Source: JBARCX01 sp049794535 (lineage in GTDB: Bacteria; Pseudomonadota; Gammaproteobacteria; Xanthomonadales; Rhodanobacteraceae). From it: a stretch of DNA of 26,385 nucleotides. The notes beneath the pieces were generated by a model. The model had not been told where the DNA came from. It did no database searches and saw only the letters and a program-made list of their open reading frames with translations. Where the stretch lies: assembly GCA_049794535.1 (NCBI GenBank), contig JBARCX010000274.1, forward strand, positions 1 to 26,385, read 5' to 3'. Shown piece by piece: positions 1-7,172 of the stretch. The translations under genes were made by a program, and so were the position numbers. The first letter of the stretch is position 1. The number at the start of each line of letters is the position of its first letter.

Positions 1-363
1 CAGGATGACCTTCTTCGCGCCGGCGTCCAGGTGCTTTTGCGCGCTGGTCTTGTCGAGGAACAGGCCGGTGGATTCGATTACCACGTCAGCGCCCACATCG
101 CTCCATTTCAGCGCTGCCGGATCGCGCTCCTGGGTCAGGCGAATCGACTTGCCGTTGACTACCAGCTGGCCGTTCTCGATCACCACATTACCCTTGAAGC
201 GGCCGTGCACTGAGTCGTAACGCAGCATGTAGGCGAGATAGTCCGGCTCGAGCAGGTCATTGATCGCCACGATCTCAATGTCGTTGCCGAAGTTTTCCAC
301 GGCTGCGCGAAGCACGTTGCGACCGATGCGGCCGAAGCCGTTGATGCCGACCTTGATGGTCAT
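1..363 (-). CDS. gap: Glyceraldehyde-3-phosphate dehydrogenase, N-terminal part (gene runs off the left edge)
   Basis: The first 121 codons are visible, and the rest, including the catalytic cysteine region, lies left of the window. The protein begins MTIKVGINGFGRIGRNVLR, the Rossmann dinucleotide-binding loop of the GAPDH family (GINGFGRIGR). It continues with AINDL, YDSVHGRFKG and ADVVIESTGLF, all standard landmarks of the NAD-binding domain. The enzyme oxidises glyceraldehyde-3-phosphate to 1,3-bisphosphoglycerate in cytoplasmic glycolysis. The ATG at 363-361 is the natural start because the family begins two to four residues before KVGINGFGR. The gene is divergent from the OsmC gene. A TAAAAT-like -10 on the minus strand (435-430) would start the message just before a perfect 18-bp palindrome in the leader. 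I see no pgk in the window. Confidence 0.95.
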   Translation of the reverse strand, partial: MTIKVGINGFGRIGRNVLRAAVENFGNDIEIVAINDLLEPDYLAYMLRYDSVHGRFKGNVVIENGQLVVNGKSIRLTQERDPAALKWSDVGADVVIESTGLFLDKTSAQKHLDAGAKKVIL

Positions 364-401
364 GGGACAGCGTCCTCCGAAGTGATGGGGGCAGCAAAGC
401 A

Positions 402-419
402 ACGGCCCGGCCGGGCCGT
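402..419 (-). promoter_or_regulatory. Palindromic stem-loop in the gap leader
   Basis: The sequence acggcccggccgggccgt is perfectly self-complementary over 18 bases. It lies 39 bases upstream of the gap start codon. With a plausible minus-strand -10 (TAAAAT, 435-430), the message would begin within a few bases of this stem, so it would form a 5'-terminal hairpin. Such hairpins can protect mRNAs from 5' decay; that role is inferred here. Confidence 0.45.
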
Positions 420-539
420 CAAAAGGTGCATTTTAGCCTGAACTTGGGGCTCCCTTCATCTGGAGGGCTAGCCCGCGGGAGCGAGGGCAGGCAGGATCAT
501 GTGGTATCCAGCTTTATCCACCCTTTCGCCGAGTGACTT

Positions 540-1007
540 ATGCCTGACGAGCAGATCTTCGAGTTGAGCCTTGAGCAGATCGATAATTACGAGTTTCGCG
601 TGCGTTTCGATGGCACCGCCATTCCCGACCTGACGACCGACGAAACCGCGCTGCTGGGTGGTGATGCGGGCCCGAATCCGTCGCGCTTGCTGGCGGCGGC
701 GGTGGCCAATTGCCTGTCGGCTAGCCTGTTGTTCGCGTTGCGCAAGTTCAAGAACACACCTGCAACCTTGGCTGCCAAGGCGCGCTGCACGATGACCCGC
801 AACGAGCATGGACGCTGGCGCGTGACGCGCATTGCAGTGGATCTACAGATGGGCGATGCCGAGGGCGTGCTCGAGCATTTGGACCGTGCATTGGCCCAGT
901 TCGAGGATTTCTGCATCGTTACCGAAAGCGTGCGCCAGGGCGTGGAGGTCGACGTCAGCGTTCGTGATGCAACAGGCCAGGTGGTGCATTCCAGCGGACA
1001 CAGCTAA
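540..1007 (+). CDS. OsmC/Ohr-family thiol peroxidase-like protein
   Basis: This 155-residue protein has the size and pattern of the OsmC/Ohr family, cytoplasmic enzymes that reduce organic peroxides with a pair of cysteines. The N-terminal half has GPNPSRLLAAAVANCLSASL, where the Cys sits at the start of the central helix as in OsmC. The second Cys is in FEDFCIVTESVRQG, the usual resolving position. The family's typical GP(N/S)P turn before the helix is present. The upstream ribosome site is weak (GAGTG). The gene stands alone between the divergent gap gene and the S1/P1 nuclease gene 45 bases downstream. Whether it prefers organic hydroperoxides (Ohr) or is a YhfA-like OsmC relative cannot be settled by eye. 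Confidence 0.85.
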   Translation: MPDEQIFELSLEQIDNYEFRVRFDGTAIPDLTTDETALLGGDAGPNPSRLLAAAVANCLSASLLFALRKFKNTPATLAAKARCTMTRNEHGRWRVTRIAVDLQMGDAEGVLEHLDRALAQFEDFCIVTESVRQGVEVDVSVRDATGQVVHSSGHS

Positions 1008-1052
1008 GTCACGTAGCTATGGCAAGATGATCGATTATTTAGGGGCTCGTCC

Positions 1053-1865
1053 ATGTTCTCGATGCGTCGTCTGGTGGTTGCCTTGCTTGTCACGTTTGCC
1101 GTGACGTCCGTTGCTGAAGCCTGGGGGCCACTTGGCCATAGCGTGGTGGCCGAGTTGGCGCAGCGCCATCTCAGCCCTTCCGCCGAGGCCGAGGTGCAGC
1201 GCTTGCTGGCACCTGAGCACACCCATTCGCTCGCCGACATCGCGAGCTGGCCGGATGAGATACGCAACGACCCGGCACAGCAGGTGCTGTGGAAGGAAAC
1301 GCGTGGCTTGCATTACATCAACTTCCGCAGCCCCACGTGCCAGTACGTGCCGCCACGCGATTGCCCGGATGGACAGTGCGTTGTGGCAGCGCTGCCGCAC
1401 TACATCGCTATTCTTGGCGATCGCAGTCAGCCGGATGCGGCACGCCTGCAGGCACTGAAATTCGTGGTGCATTTCATCGGGGATATCCACCAGCCGCTAC
1501 ACGCGGGTTATCGCGACGACAAAGGTGGCAACGACTATCAGGTGCAGTTCCAGGGGCAGGGCATGAATCTGCACCGTGTATGGGACTCCGGCATGCTGGG
1601 TACGCGCGGCCTGGATTGGCATGCCTACGCGAAGCGTCTCGATGCGGAAGGCATTTCACCGCTGCCGCCGTCGATCGCACCACTGGATAACCCGTACGCG
1701 CAATGGGCTGAAGAGTCTTGCTCGATCACGCGCGATATCTATCCCAACGGCCACACGATCGACCAGGGTTACGTCGATGCCGAACTGCCCGTGGCGGAAC
1801 GCCAGATTCGTGAAGCCGGTCGGCGTTTGGCTGAGGTGCTCAACGTCGCGTTGCAGAATGGGTGA
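1053..1865 (+). CDS. Secreted S1/P1-type zinc nuclease
   Basis: A 270-residue exported protein. Residues 1-23 are a signal peptide ending AEA, so the mature chain begins WGPLGH. In S1/P1 nucleases this N-terminal Trp supplies main-chain zinc ligands and the following His is also a ligand. Further family landmarks follow in order: DIASWPDEIR, LHYINF, FVVHFIGDIHQPLHAGYRDDKGGND and NLHRVWDSG, which together hold the His/Asp ligands of the trinuclear zinc site. Such enzymes cleave single-stranded RNA and DNA and release nucleotides outside the cytoplasm. The start at 1053 is preceded by AGGGG at good spacing. The length matches bacterial members. A 9-bp hairpin follows the stop codon. Probable job: phosphate or nucleotide scavenging (inferred). 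Confidence 0.92.
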   Translation: MFSMRRLVVALLVTFAVTSVAEAWGPLGHSVVAELAQRHLSPSAEAEVQRLLAPEHTHSLADIASWPDEIRNDPAQQVLWKETRGLHYINFRSPTCQYVPPRDCPDGQCVVAALPHYIAILGDRSQPDAARLQALKFVVHFIGDIHQPLHAGYRDDKGGNDYQVQFQGQGMNLHRVWDSGMLGTRGLDWHAYAKRLDAEGISPLPPSIAPLDNPYAQWAEESCSITRDIYPNGHTIDQGYVDAELPVAERQIREAGRRLAEVLNVALQNG

Positions 1866-1872
1866 TAGCCGA

Positions 1873-1905
1873 AGCCAGCGGCACCTTCCTCGGTTGCCGC
1901 TGGTT
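1873..1905 (+). terminator. Hairpin after the S1/P1 nuclease gene
   Basis: ccagcggca (1875-1883) pairs with tgccgctgg (1895-1903), and two further pairs extend the stem at the base. It lies 9 bases past the stop codon. There is no proper T-run, only TTCT, so termination is uncertain. Confidence 0.35.
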
Positions 1906-2003
1906 CTGGAGTGCATGCATACGGCCAGCCGTGGTGGGGGCTGGCGCCGCACGGTGAGCCAGCCTATTTACGTTTATCCGTCCATTTCGCTTGCTCATTT
2001 CCT

Positions 2004-2033
2004 TTGCTGAATTTTGCGGCGATGCGGCAGAAT
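2004..2033 (+). promoter_or_regulatory. Candidate sigma-70 promoter of pyk
   Basis: TTGCTG (2004-2009) and CAGAAT (2028-2033) are 18 bases apart. Transcription would begin near 2040, directly at the first of two leader stem-loops: cgtactc 2041-2047 with gagtacg 2060-2066, then tggtag 2077-2082 with ctacca 2096-2101. This is a by-eye call. Confidence 0.4.
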
Positions 2034-2112
2034 TTGAATCCGTACTCAGCAGCATTGTCGAGTACGAAGGTTGTTCTGGTAGGCTCCGAGGACGACTACC
2101 AACAAGACAACG

Positions 2113-3585
2113 ATGACTACCGAAACCCCTTCCCGCCGCACCAAGATTGTTGCCACCCTGGGCCCTGCTACCGACGCGCCGGGCATGCTCGAAAAGATCA
2201 TCGCTGAAGGCGTGGACGTGGTCCGCCTCAATCTCTCACACGGTCAGCCGGATGATCATCGCGCTCGCGCTGTAGCAGTGCGCAAAGCCGCCGATGCCGC
2301 CGGTCGCGAAGTGGGTGTGCTCGCCGACCTGCAAGGCCCGAAGATCCGCATCGAGAAATTCGCGAACGGCCCTATTGAGTTGCGTGACGGCGATAGCTTT
2401 GTACTGGATTGCGCCCCGGGCGCAGCACCTGGTGACACGCAGCGTGTCGGCGTGAGCTATCACGATCTGCCGCGTGACGTGCATGCCGGTGACGTGTTGC
2501 TGCTCGACGATGGCCTGGTCGCGATGACCGTGCTCGAGGTAGTCGGTGCAGAGGTGCGCTGCCAGGTGTTGATTGGCGGCAAACTGTCGGACCGCAAGGG
2601 TCTCAATCGGCAGGGCGGTGGTCTCTCGGTATCGGCGCTGTCGGATAAGGACAGAGCCGATATCAAGCTCGCTGCCGAGATCGGCGCGGACTTCCTCGCG
2701 GTGTCGTTCGTACGTTCCGCGGCTGATATGGACGAGGCGCGACGACTGCTACGTGAGGCCGGCGGCAACGCCGCGCTGGTGGCGAAAATCGAGCGCGCCG
2801 ATGCGATCCCTGTGCTGGGCGAAATTATCGACGCCTCCGATGTGGTGATGGTCGCGCGCGGTGACTTGGGCGTGGAGATCGGCGATGCCGAACTTCCCGG
2901 TCTGCAGAAAAAGATCATCCGTGAGGCGGTGGCGCGCAACCGCGCGGTGATCACCGCCACGCAGATGCTGCAATCGATGGTGCGTTCGCCGATTCCGACG
3001 CGTGCCGAAGTGCTCGACGTTGCCAATGCGGTCATCGATGGCACCGATGCGGTGATGCTGTCGGAGGAGTCTGCTGCCGGAGCGCATCCTGACAAGGCCG
3101 TCGCGGCGCTGTGCCGTATTTGTTTGGGCGCCGAGCGTCAGTTCGAGCCGAAGGAAGATCGGACCACCACGGCGCACCGTCTGGATCGTACCGATCAGGC
3201 CATTGCCCTGGCGGCGATGGTGCTGGCCGCCGAAGTGGGTGTACGCGCGATCGTGGCGCTGACCGAGTCCGGCGCCACTGCGCAGTGGTTGTCGCGTTAC
3301 CGCAGTGCGGTGCCGATCTATGCGCTTTCACCGTTCGACGATGCACGCCGACGCATGCTGATGTTGCGCGATGTGCAACCCGTGAAGTTCACGCACACCA
3401 CGCAGACGCCAGCGCTGTCGGCTCGCGCTGCAGTGCAGCAGCTGTTTGCTGCTGGCAAGCTGAGTGAAGGTGACCGTGTAGTGCTGACGCACGGTGACCA
3501 TATCGGTCGTGGCGGCGGTACGAATACGCTCAAGCTGCTCTCAGTAGGTGCTGAGGGTATGGTTGAGAGTCTTAGCGATCTGTAA
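2113..3585 (+). CDS. pyk: Pyruvate kinase
   Basis: A 490-residue enzyme converting phosphoenolpyruvate and ADP to pyruvate and ATP, the last step of glycolysis. All family blocks are present: RRTKIVATLGPAT at the N-terminus, NLSHG, DLQGPKIR at the start of the B domain, the active-site stretch LVAKIERADAI containing the catalytic Lys, then VMVARGDLGVEIG. The family signature helix ITATQMLQSM is followed by PTRAEVLDVANAVIDGTDAVMLSEESAAG. The C-terminal allosteric domain is complete and ends with the usual THGDHIGRGGGTNTLK loop. The length matches PykA-type enzymes. It lies with gap and aldolase, a cluster of central carbon genes. The leader between 2040 and the start codon can fold into two hairpins. 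The ATG at 2113 lacks a strong ribosome site. Confidence 0.97.
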   Translation: MTTETPSRRTKIVATLGPATDAPGMLEKIIAEGVDVVRLNLSHGQPDDHRARAVAVRKAADAAGREVGVLADLQGPKIRIEKFANGPIELRDGDSFVLDCAPGAAPGDTQRVGVSYHDLPRDVHAGDVLLLDDGLVAMTVLEVVGAEVRCQVLIGGKLSDRKGLNRQGGGLSVSALSDKDRADIKLAAEIGADFLAVSFVRSAADMDEARRLLREAGGNAALVAKIERADAIPVLGEIIDASDVVMVARGDLGVEIGDAELPGLQKKIIREAVARNRAVITATQMLQSMVRSPIPTRAEVLDVANAVIDGTDAVMLSEESAAGAHPDKAVAALCRICLGAERQFEPKEDRTTTAHRLDRTDQAIALAAMVLAAEVGVRAIVALTESGATAQWLSRYRSAVPIYALSPFDDARRRMLMLRDVQPVKFTHTTQTPALSARAAVQQLFAAGKLSEGDRVVLTHGDHIGRGGGTNTLKLLSVGAEGMVESLSDL

Positions 3586-3699
3586 TGAATCACGCATGCC
3601 GCTGTTGGCATGCCTGCCGACATCGGCATGCTGCCATCGGGTTATGGGATCGCTAGACTTGGTTCAAGACGTTATTCACGTTTGCGCAGGAGGTTTTCC

Positions 3700-4146
3700 A
3701 TGAACACGATGTCACGCTGCATTCGCTCATCGCTGCTACTGGCGTTGACCATGGCTTGTGCCATGCCCGCGATGGCGCAGGATGCGCGCAAGGTCAATCC
3801 TGCGCAGCTTTACAACTACTGGATCCTGCTCAATACCAAGGTGCAGGTGGATTTGCCCATGAGTGGGGCCAATCTCTTGAAGCCAGGGTGTGTCGCGGTG
3901 AGTTACATCATCGGGTCCGATGGTGTGCCGCGTAATGTGAAGATACAAAAGACAGAGCCCCAAAGCGGTCTAGGCCCGGCGGCAGTCAGCGCAGTGTCCA
4001 ATTTCAGATACGGGCCGTCGCTGACCAATCACAACAGCGATCCGGTATCCACCTATTACGTGGTGCCCTTCAACGCGCCGGACGACAAGGCTCAGCGCCA
4101 GCAAATCATGGATGCCTGCAAATTGCCGGGTTACGACCAGGCCTGA
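3700..4146 (+). CDS. Secreted TonB C-terminal-domain protein
   Basis: A 148-residue protein. Residues 1-26 form a signal peptide with cleavage after AMA, and an AGGAGG ribosome site sits just before the ATG at 3700; this decides the start over an in-frame upstream ATG at 3610. The mature part has the pattern of the TonB C-terminal domain: a GCVAVSYIIGSDGVPRNVKI strand pair, then GPAAVSAVSNFRYGPS and a final strand VSTYYVVPFNAP. Unlike real TonB there is no retained membrane anchor and no proline-rich spacer, so it is unlikely to energise a receptor. It probably acts as a free periplasmic domain. Two Cys residues in the mature chain (GCVAV and DACKLPG) could form a disulfide. The function is not known to me. 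Confidence 0.75.
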   Translation: MNTMSRCIRSSLLLALTMACAMPAMAQDARKVNPAQLYNYWILLNTKVQVDLPMSGANLLKPGCVAVSYIIGSDGVPRNVKIQKTEPQSGLGPAAVSAVSNFRYGPSLTNHNSDPVSTYYVVPFNAPDDKAQRQQIMDACKLPGYDQA

Positions 4147-4344
4147 GCGGCTGTTCTTGAGGACTGATGGCCGATAGTTGATAAGTGCGCAGCGCTGCTC
4201 CATGCGCTGCCGCATGGTGAGGCTGCGCGCCCCCTGTTATCGACAGTGCTCTGGCTAGATCCACTCCTGTGCACCCTAACGGCTGACCGAGGCTGCAGCC
4301 GACCCTCGGCCGAAGGTGCACGCGCCGTGAATTGCGACTCCGGC

Positions 4345-4350
4345 TATAAT
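4345..4350 (+). promoter_or_regulatory. -10 element of the aldolase gene
   Basis: A perfect TATAAT lies 84 bases upstream of the aldolase start codon. I do not see a good -35 at 17 bases. The predicted leader of about 75 bases contains a small cccgg-tt-ccggg hairpin and ends with a GGAG ribosome site six bases before the ATG. Confidence 0.5.
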
Positions 4351-4433
4351 TTGCGGTTTGAGCCTTGCCGACCCGGTTCCGGGCGGTATCCAATCCTGCG
4401 CGGTAGCCGCCGCCTCGTTTTACGGAGTCGTCC

Positions 4434-5438
4434 ATGAGTATCGAAGATCTCGAAAGCATCGCCCAAGCGATGGTCGCGCCCGGCAAGGGCATTATCGCCA
4501 TCGACGAGTCGACCAACACCATCAAGAAACGCTTCGAGGCGGTCGGTATCGAGAACACCGAAGAGAACCGTCGTGCCTATCGTGAGCTGTTGCTCGCTAC
4601 GCCAGGCCTGAACGAGCACATCTCTGGTGCGATTCTGTACGACGAGACGATTCGTCAGTCCACCAAGGACGGCGTGCCGTTCACCCAGCTCATGAAGAAG
4701 CTCGGCATCATTCCGGGTATCAAGGTGGACAAGGGCCCGCAGCCGTTGGCCGGTTTCCCGGGCGACGTGGTCACCGAGGGTCTGGATGGTCTGCGCGAGC
4801 GTCTGCAGGAATACGCCAAGCTGGGTGCCCAGTTCGCCAAGTGGCGCGCAGTGATCAATATCTCCGAAGACAATCCGAGCTCCACCGCGATCGAAGCGAA
4901 CTGCCACGCGCTGGCTCGTTACGCTGCGCTGTGCCAGGAAGCTGGCATTGTTCCGATGGTTGAGCCGGAAGTGATCATGGACGGCGACCACGGCATTGAA
5001 GTCAGCTACGAAGTGCACGAAGCCGTGCTGCGCAGCCTGTTCAACGCGCTGTATGAGCAGAACGTGATGCTGGCGGGCACTATCCTGAAGGTCAGCATGG
5101 TCATTGCGGGCAAGGATGCGGAAGAGCAGGCCGACGTCGAGGAAGTCGCTGAAGCCACTGTGAGCGTGCTCAAGGCCACCGTGCCGGCAACTTTGCCGGG
5201 CATCGTGTTCCTGTCGGGTGGCCAGACGGACGAGCAGTCCACCGCGCATCTCAATGCGATGAATCGCATCGGCCCGCATCCGTGGCCGCTGTCGTTCTCG
5301 TATGGTCGCGCCATGCAGCAGGCGGCACTGAAGCTGTGGGCGAAGGACATGAAGGCGAATTACGCCGATGCACAGAAGACCGTCCTTGCCCGCGCGAAGG
5401 ACAACGGCCTCGCCGCACTGGGTCGCTGGAACGGTTAA
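4434..5438 (+). CDS. fba: Class I fructose-bisphosphate aldolase (eukaryotic type)
   Basis: A 334-residue Schiff-base aldolase that reversibly splits fructose-1,6-bisphosphate into dihydroxyacetone phosphate and glyceraldehyde-3-phosphate. It has the animal/plant-type layout: GKGIIAIDES (Asp24 is the counterpart of muscle Asp33), GIKVDKG, FAKWRAVI (Lys136 matches muscle Lys146), EPEV, and the Schiff-base lysine at Lys219 in TILKVSMV. FLSGGQ and WPLSFSYGRA mark the phosphate-binding end. The chain stops at GRWNG, so the C-terminal tyrosine arm of muscle aldolase is missing. It is metal-independent, unlike the class II enzyme common in other gammaproteobacteria. The gene has its own TATAAT and is followed by a strong two-hairpin terminator, so it is probably monocistronic. 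Confidence 0.95.
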   Translation: MSIEDLESIAQAMVAPGKGIIAIDESTNTIKKRFEAVGIENTEENRRAYRELLLATPGLNEHISGAILYDETIRQSTKDGVPFTQLMKKLGIIPGIKVDKGPQPLAGFPGDVVTEGLDGLRERLQEYAKLGAQFAKWRAVINISEDNPSSTAIEANCHALARYAALCQEAGIVPMVEPEVIMDGDHGIEVSYEVHEAVLRSLFNALYEQNVMLAGTILKVSMVIAGKDAEEQADVEEVAEATVSVLKATVPATLPGIVFLSGGQTDEQSTAHLNAMNRIGPHPWPLSFSYGRAMQQAALKLWAKDMKANYADAQKTVLARAKDNGLAALGRWNG

Positions 5439-5447
5439 TGGTTGCGA

Positions 5448-5481
5448 CTGACATGCCGCGGATGTTTTCGCGGCATGTCAG
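5448..5481 (+). other. 13-bp perfect stem-loop after the aldolase gene
   Basis: ctgacatgccgcg (5448-5460) pairs perfectly with cgcggcatgtcag (5469-5481) around an 8-base loop. It starts 9 bases after the aldolase stop codon and immediately precedes the A-tract of the intrinsic terminator. It may add to termination or protect the 3' end of the message. Confidence 0.6.
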
Positions 5482-5485
5482 CAGC

Positions 5486-5519
5486 AAAAAAAACGGGCGC
5501 CATAATGGCGCCCGTTTTT
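5486..5519. terminator. Bidirectional intrinsic terminator
   Basis: aaaaacgggcgcc (5489-5501) pairs with ggcgcccgttttt (5507-5519) around ataat, with an A-run on one side and a T-run on the other. It lies between the convergent aldolase gene and the first beta-barrel gene and can serve both. The cgggcgcc core recurs after the two neighbouring paralogues. Confidence 0.9.
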
Positions 5520-5544
5520 CGTTTCTAGCTTGCAACAGTGAGAT

Positions 5545-6138
5545 TTAGAAGCGGAATTCTGCGCTGACCGAGACCATGTCGGTGCTCAGATCGACATTGT
5601 GCTTCTGTGCGTCGAAGTAGTCGTAATTCAGGCCGACGCTGAGGTTCTTGCTGATGTTGTAGCCCACACCGGCGCCGGCGTACCAGCTGGTGTCATCCAG
5701 GCCTTCGCGGATGGGGTTCGAGTTGTTGCTCAAGCCGTGGCCTGTCCAGCTGTAGAGGCCTGCGCGGCCGCTGACGTACCAGTTCGAGTCGAAGCTATAG
5801 CGGCCGTTGGCGCCGGCGGTCCAGCCGTGAAGCTGCGATTTGCCTGGGCTGAGGATCGGCTGGCTATTGAAGATGTTCTTGGCGTGGATGTTACCCAGGT
5901 CGTTGTAACCCACCTCGGCACCCAGCGCGAAGTTCGGTGTCATCGACCAGCGGTAACCACCATTGATGGCATAGCCGGTGTCATGGCCGTCATACGGACC
6001 TTGGTCGATAGCGGTACGACCCACATTACCGTTGACGAACCAGCCGCCATTATCGGCCGGGGCATTTTGTGCGAAGACAGCCGGTACGGTCAGCAGGCCG
6101 GCGGTTGCGAGGGCGAGAGCGAGCAGCGACTTTTTCAT
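5545..6138 (-). CDS. Outer-membrane beta-barrel protein, paralogue 1
   Basis: A 197-residue protein with a signal peptide MKKSLLALALATAGLLTVPAVFA and a mature chain typical of small OmpA-transmembrane / opacity-type 8-stranded barrels. Alternating aromatic strands are visible: GGWFVNGNVGRT, GYAINGGYRW, FALGAEVGYNDLG, WTAGANGRYSF, WYVSGRAGLY, TSWYAGAGVGYNI, LSVGLNYDYF. It ends VSVSAEFRF, with the terminal Phe needed for barrel assembly. I chose the ATG at 6138 because AGGAGA precedes it and the signal peptide begins there; the longer reading frame to 6231 adds a non-signal tail. It is the first of three tandem relatives with the same promoter module and terminator type. There is no peptidoglycan-binding OmpA domain. 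Confidence 0.88.
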   Translation of the reverse strand: MKKSLLALALATAGLLTVPAVFAQNAPADNGGWFVNGNVGRTAIDQGPYDGHDTGYAINGGYRWSMTPNFALGAEVGYNDLGNIHAKNIFNSQPILSPGKSQLHGWTAGANGRYSFDSNWYVSGRAGLYSWTGHGLSNNSNPIREGLDDTSWYAGAGVGYNISKNLSVGLNYDYFDAQKHNVDLSTDMVSVSAEFRF

Positions 6139-6237
6139 GGAGTGTCTCCTGTTATGGGTAGACGGCAGCCGACCGGATGGGGAAATAGGTGCGGTGCCGG
6201 GTGTGCAGCCGGTTTTGTTATCGGCTTGCACACAGAC

Positions 6238-6300
6238 TTAGATGTGCGCCGGGCTCCAAAGATTCAATACTCGTGAGTATAGAATTAAGGAGAAGTTAAT
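6238..6300 (-). promoter_or_regulatory. Conserved promoter module of barrel paralogue 1
   Basis: Read on the minus strand this is ATTAAC-N5-CTTAAT-N14-TATTGAATCT-N15-CATCTAA. The same array with identical spacing precedes the other two paralogues. The two TTAA half-sites are 11 bases apart, as in boxes bound by OmpR/PhoB-family regulators such as PmrA. TTGAAT and TCTAAG could be the -35 and -10 with a 19-base gap, which would leave a leader of roughly 90 bases. Confidence 0.7.
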
Positions 6301-6330
6301 ATTCATGAACAAGTTGTTGTTTTATAAAAT

Positions 6331-6355
6331 AAAACGGGCGCCCGAAGGCGCCCGT
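6331..6355 (-). terminator. Intrinsic terminator of barrel paralogue 2
   Basis: acgggcgcc (6334-6342) pairs with ggcgcccgt (6347-6355). On the minus-strand RNA the loop is UUCG closed by C-G, the extra-stable tetraloop, followed by UUUUAUUUUAU. It stands 45 bases after the gene end. Confidence 0.88.
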
Positions 6356-6399
6356 CTGTATTACCGAAATACAACTAGCCGAACTACAACTAATCGATC

Positions 6400-6987
6400 T
6401 TAGAAGTGGTATTCCGCAGCGACCGTGTACACATTGGTGGCAAGCTCAACACCATTGCCGGCACCGTTGTAGTAGTTGTAGTTCAGGCCCACGCTCCACT
6501 GCGGGTTGATGTTGTAGCCCACGCCCGCACCGGCGTAGTACTTGGTGCGGTTGACCTGGCGGAACTCCGGGTTCGCACCGTCCGTGAGGCCCTGGCCCTG
6601 GGCATAGAACGCACCGCCGCGCAGGTCGGCGTACCAGCTCTGGGTGATGTTGTAGCGCAGATCCAGGCCAGCGGTGGTGCCGCGCAGCTTGGACTTGGTG
6701 CCGGACGTGTCGTCAGACAGGCCACGGGCATTGACCTGGCCCAGGTACTGGTAGCCCACTTCCACGCCCAACGAGGTTTCCGGGTTGATCGCGAAGCGGT
6801 AGCCACCCTTCACGCCACCGGCGATGCTGCCGTTGTCGTACGGGCCCTTGTCGATGGACGCATAGCCAGCGTCGGCGGCGACATACCAACCCTGCTGGGC
6901 GGTGCGGTTCGCGTCTTGGGCGAAAGCGGCGGGGACGGCAACTAGGCCGGCGGTAGCAAAGGCAATAGCGAGCAATGTCTTGTTCAT
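6400..6987 (-). CDS. Outer-membrane beta-barrel protein, paralogue 2
   Basis: A 195-residue relative of its neighbours. The signal peptide MNKTLLAIAFATAGLVAVPAAFA is followed by QGWYVAADAGYASIDKGPYD and the same strand pattern: GGVKGGYRF, TSLGVEVGYQYLG, TAGLDLRYNI, WYADLRGGAFY, YYAGAGVGYNI, WSVGLNYNYY. It ends VAAEYHF with the terminal Phe. IDKGPYD in this protein matches IDQGPYD in paralogue 1, supporting duplication. The ATG at 6987 is preferred over the in-frame ATG at 6996 because AGAGGA sits eight bases before it, whereas the upstream ATG overlaps that ribosome site. Likely an 8-stranded barrel of the OmpA-TM / OMP_b-brl type; ligand unknown. Confidence 0.88.
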   Translation of the reverse strand: MNKTLLAIAFATAGLVAVPAAFAQDANRTAQQGWYVAADAGYASIDKGPYDNGSIAGGVKGGYRFAINPETSLGVEVGYQYLGQVNARGLSDDTSGTKSKLRGTTAGLDLRYNITQSWYADLRGGAFYAQGQGLTDGANPEFRQVNRTKYYAGAGVGYNINPQWSVGLNYNYYNGAGNGVELATNVYTVAAEYHF

Positions 6988-7079
6988 GGGGGTCATCCTC
7001 TTGTTTTGTTTGGCTATGGCGCCTCGGGGAAAGGTGATGCCATGGCTTCGGCAAGCGCCTGTGTGGCGTTGCTTGCCTA

Positions 7080-7142
7080 TTAGATCGGGGATGTCCTGAA
7101 GGGTTTCAATACCGGCCGGTACAAGATTAAGGCGTTGTTAAT
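7080..7142 (-). promoter_or_regulatory. Conserved promoter module of barrel paralogue 2
   Basis: Minus-strand array ATTAAC-N5-CTTAAT-N14-TATTGAAACC-N15-GATCTAA, spaced exactly as in the other two copies. TTGAAA and TCTAAT are the best -35/-10 candidates, with a long 19-base spacer. That would fit a promoter needing an activator at the upstream TTAA direct repeat. Confidence 0.72.
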
Positions 7143-7172
7143 ATTTGTGCTGAATTCGTACTCTTCGCATAG

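Noticed and set aside
3610..3699. Longer N-terminus for the TonB-C-domain protein
   Set aside because: The AGGAGG site and signal peptide place the start at 3700; the added 30 residues disrupt the signal peptide.
4344..5279. 311-codon minus-strand frame opposite the aldolase gene
   Set aside because: It is a GC-rich shadow of the aldolase codons, rich in His/Arg with no domain pattern.
5545..6138. Possible Ax21-type quorum/immunity protein
   Set aside because: The signal peptide resembles it superficially, but the mature chain begins QNAPADNGGWFVNGNVGRT, not the Ax21 start, and the pattern is that of a general 8-stranded barrel.
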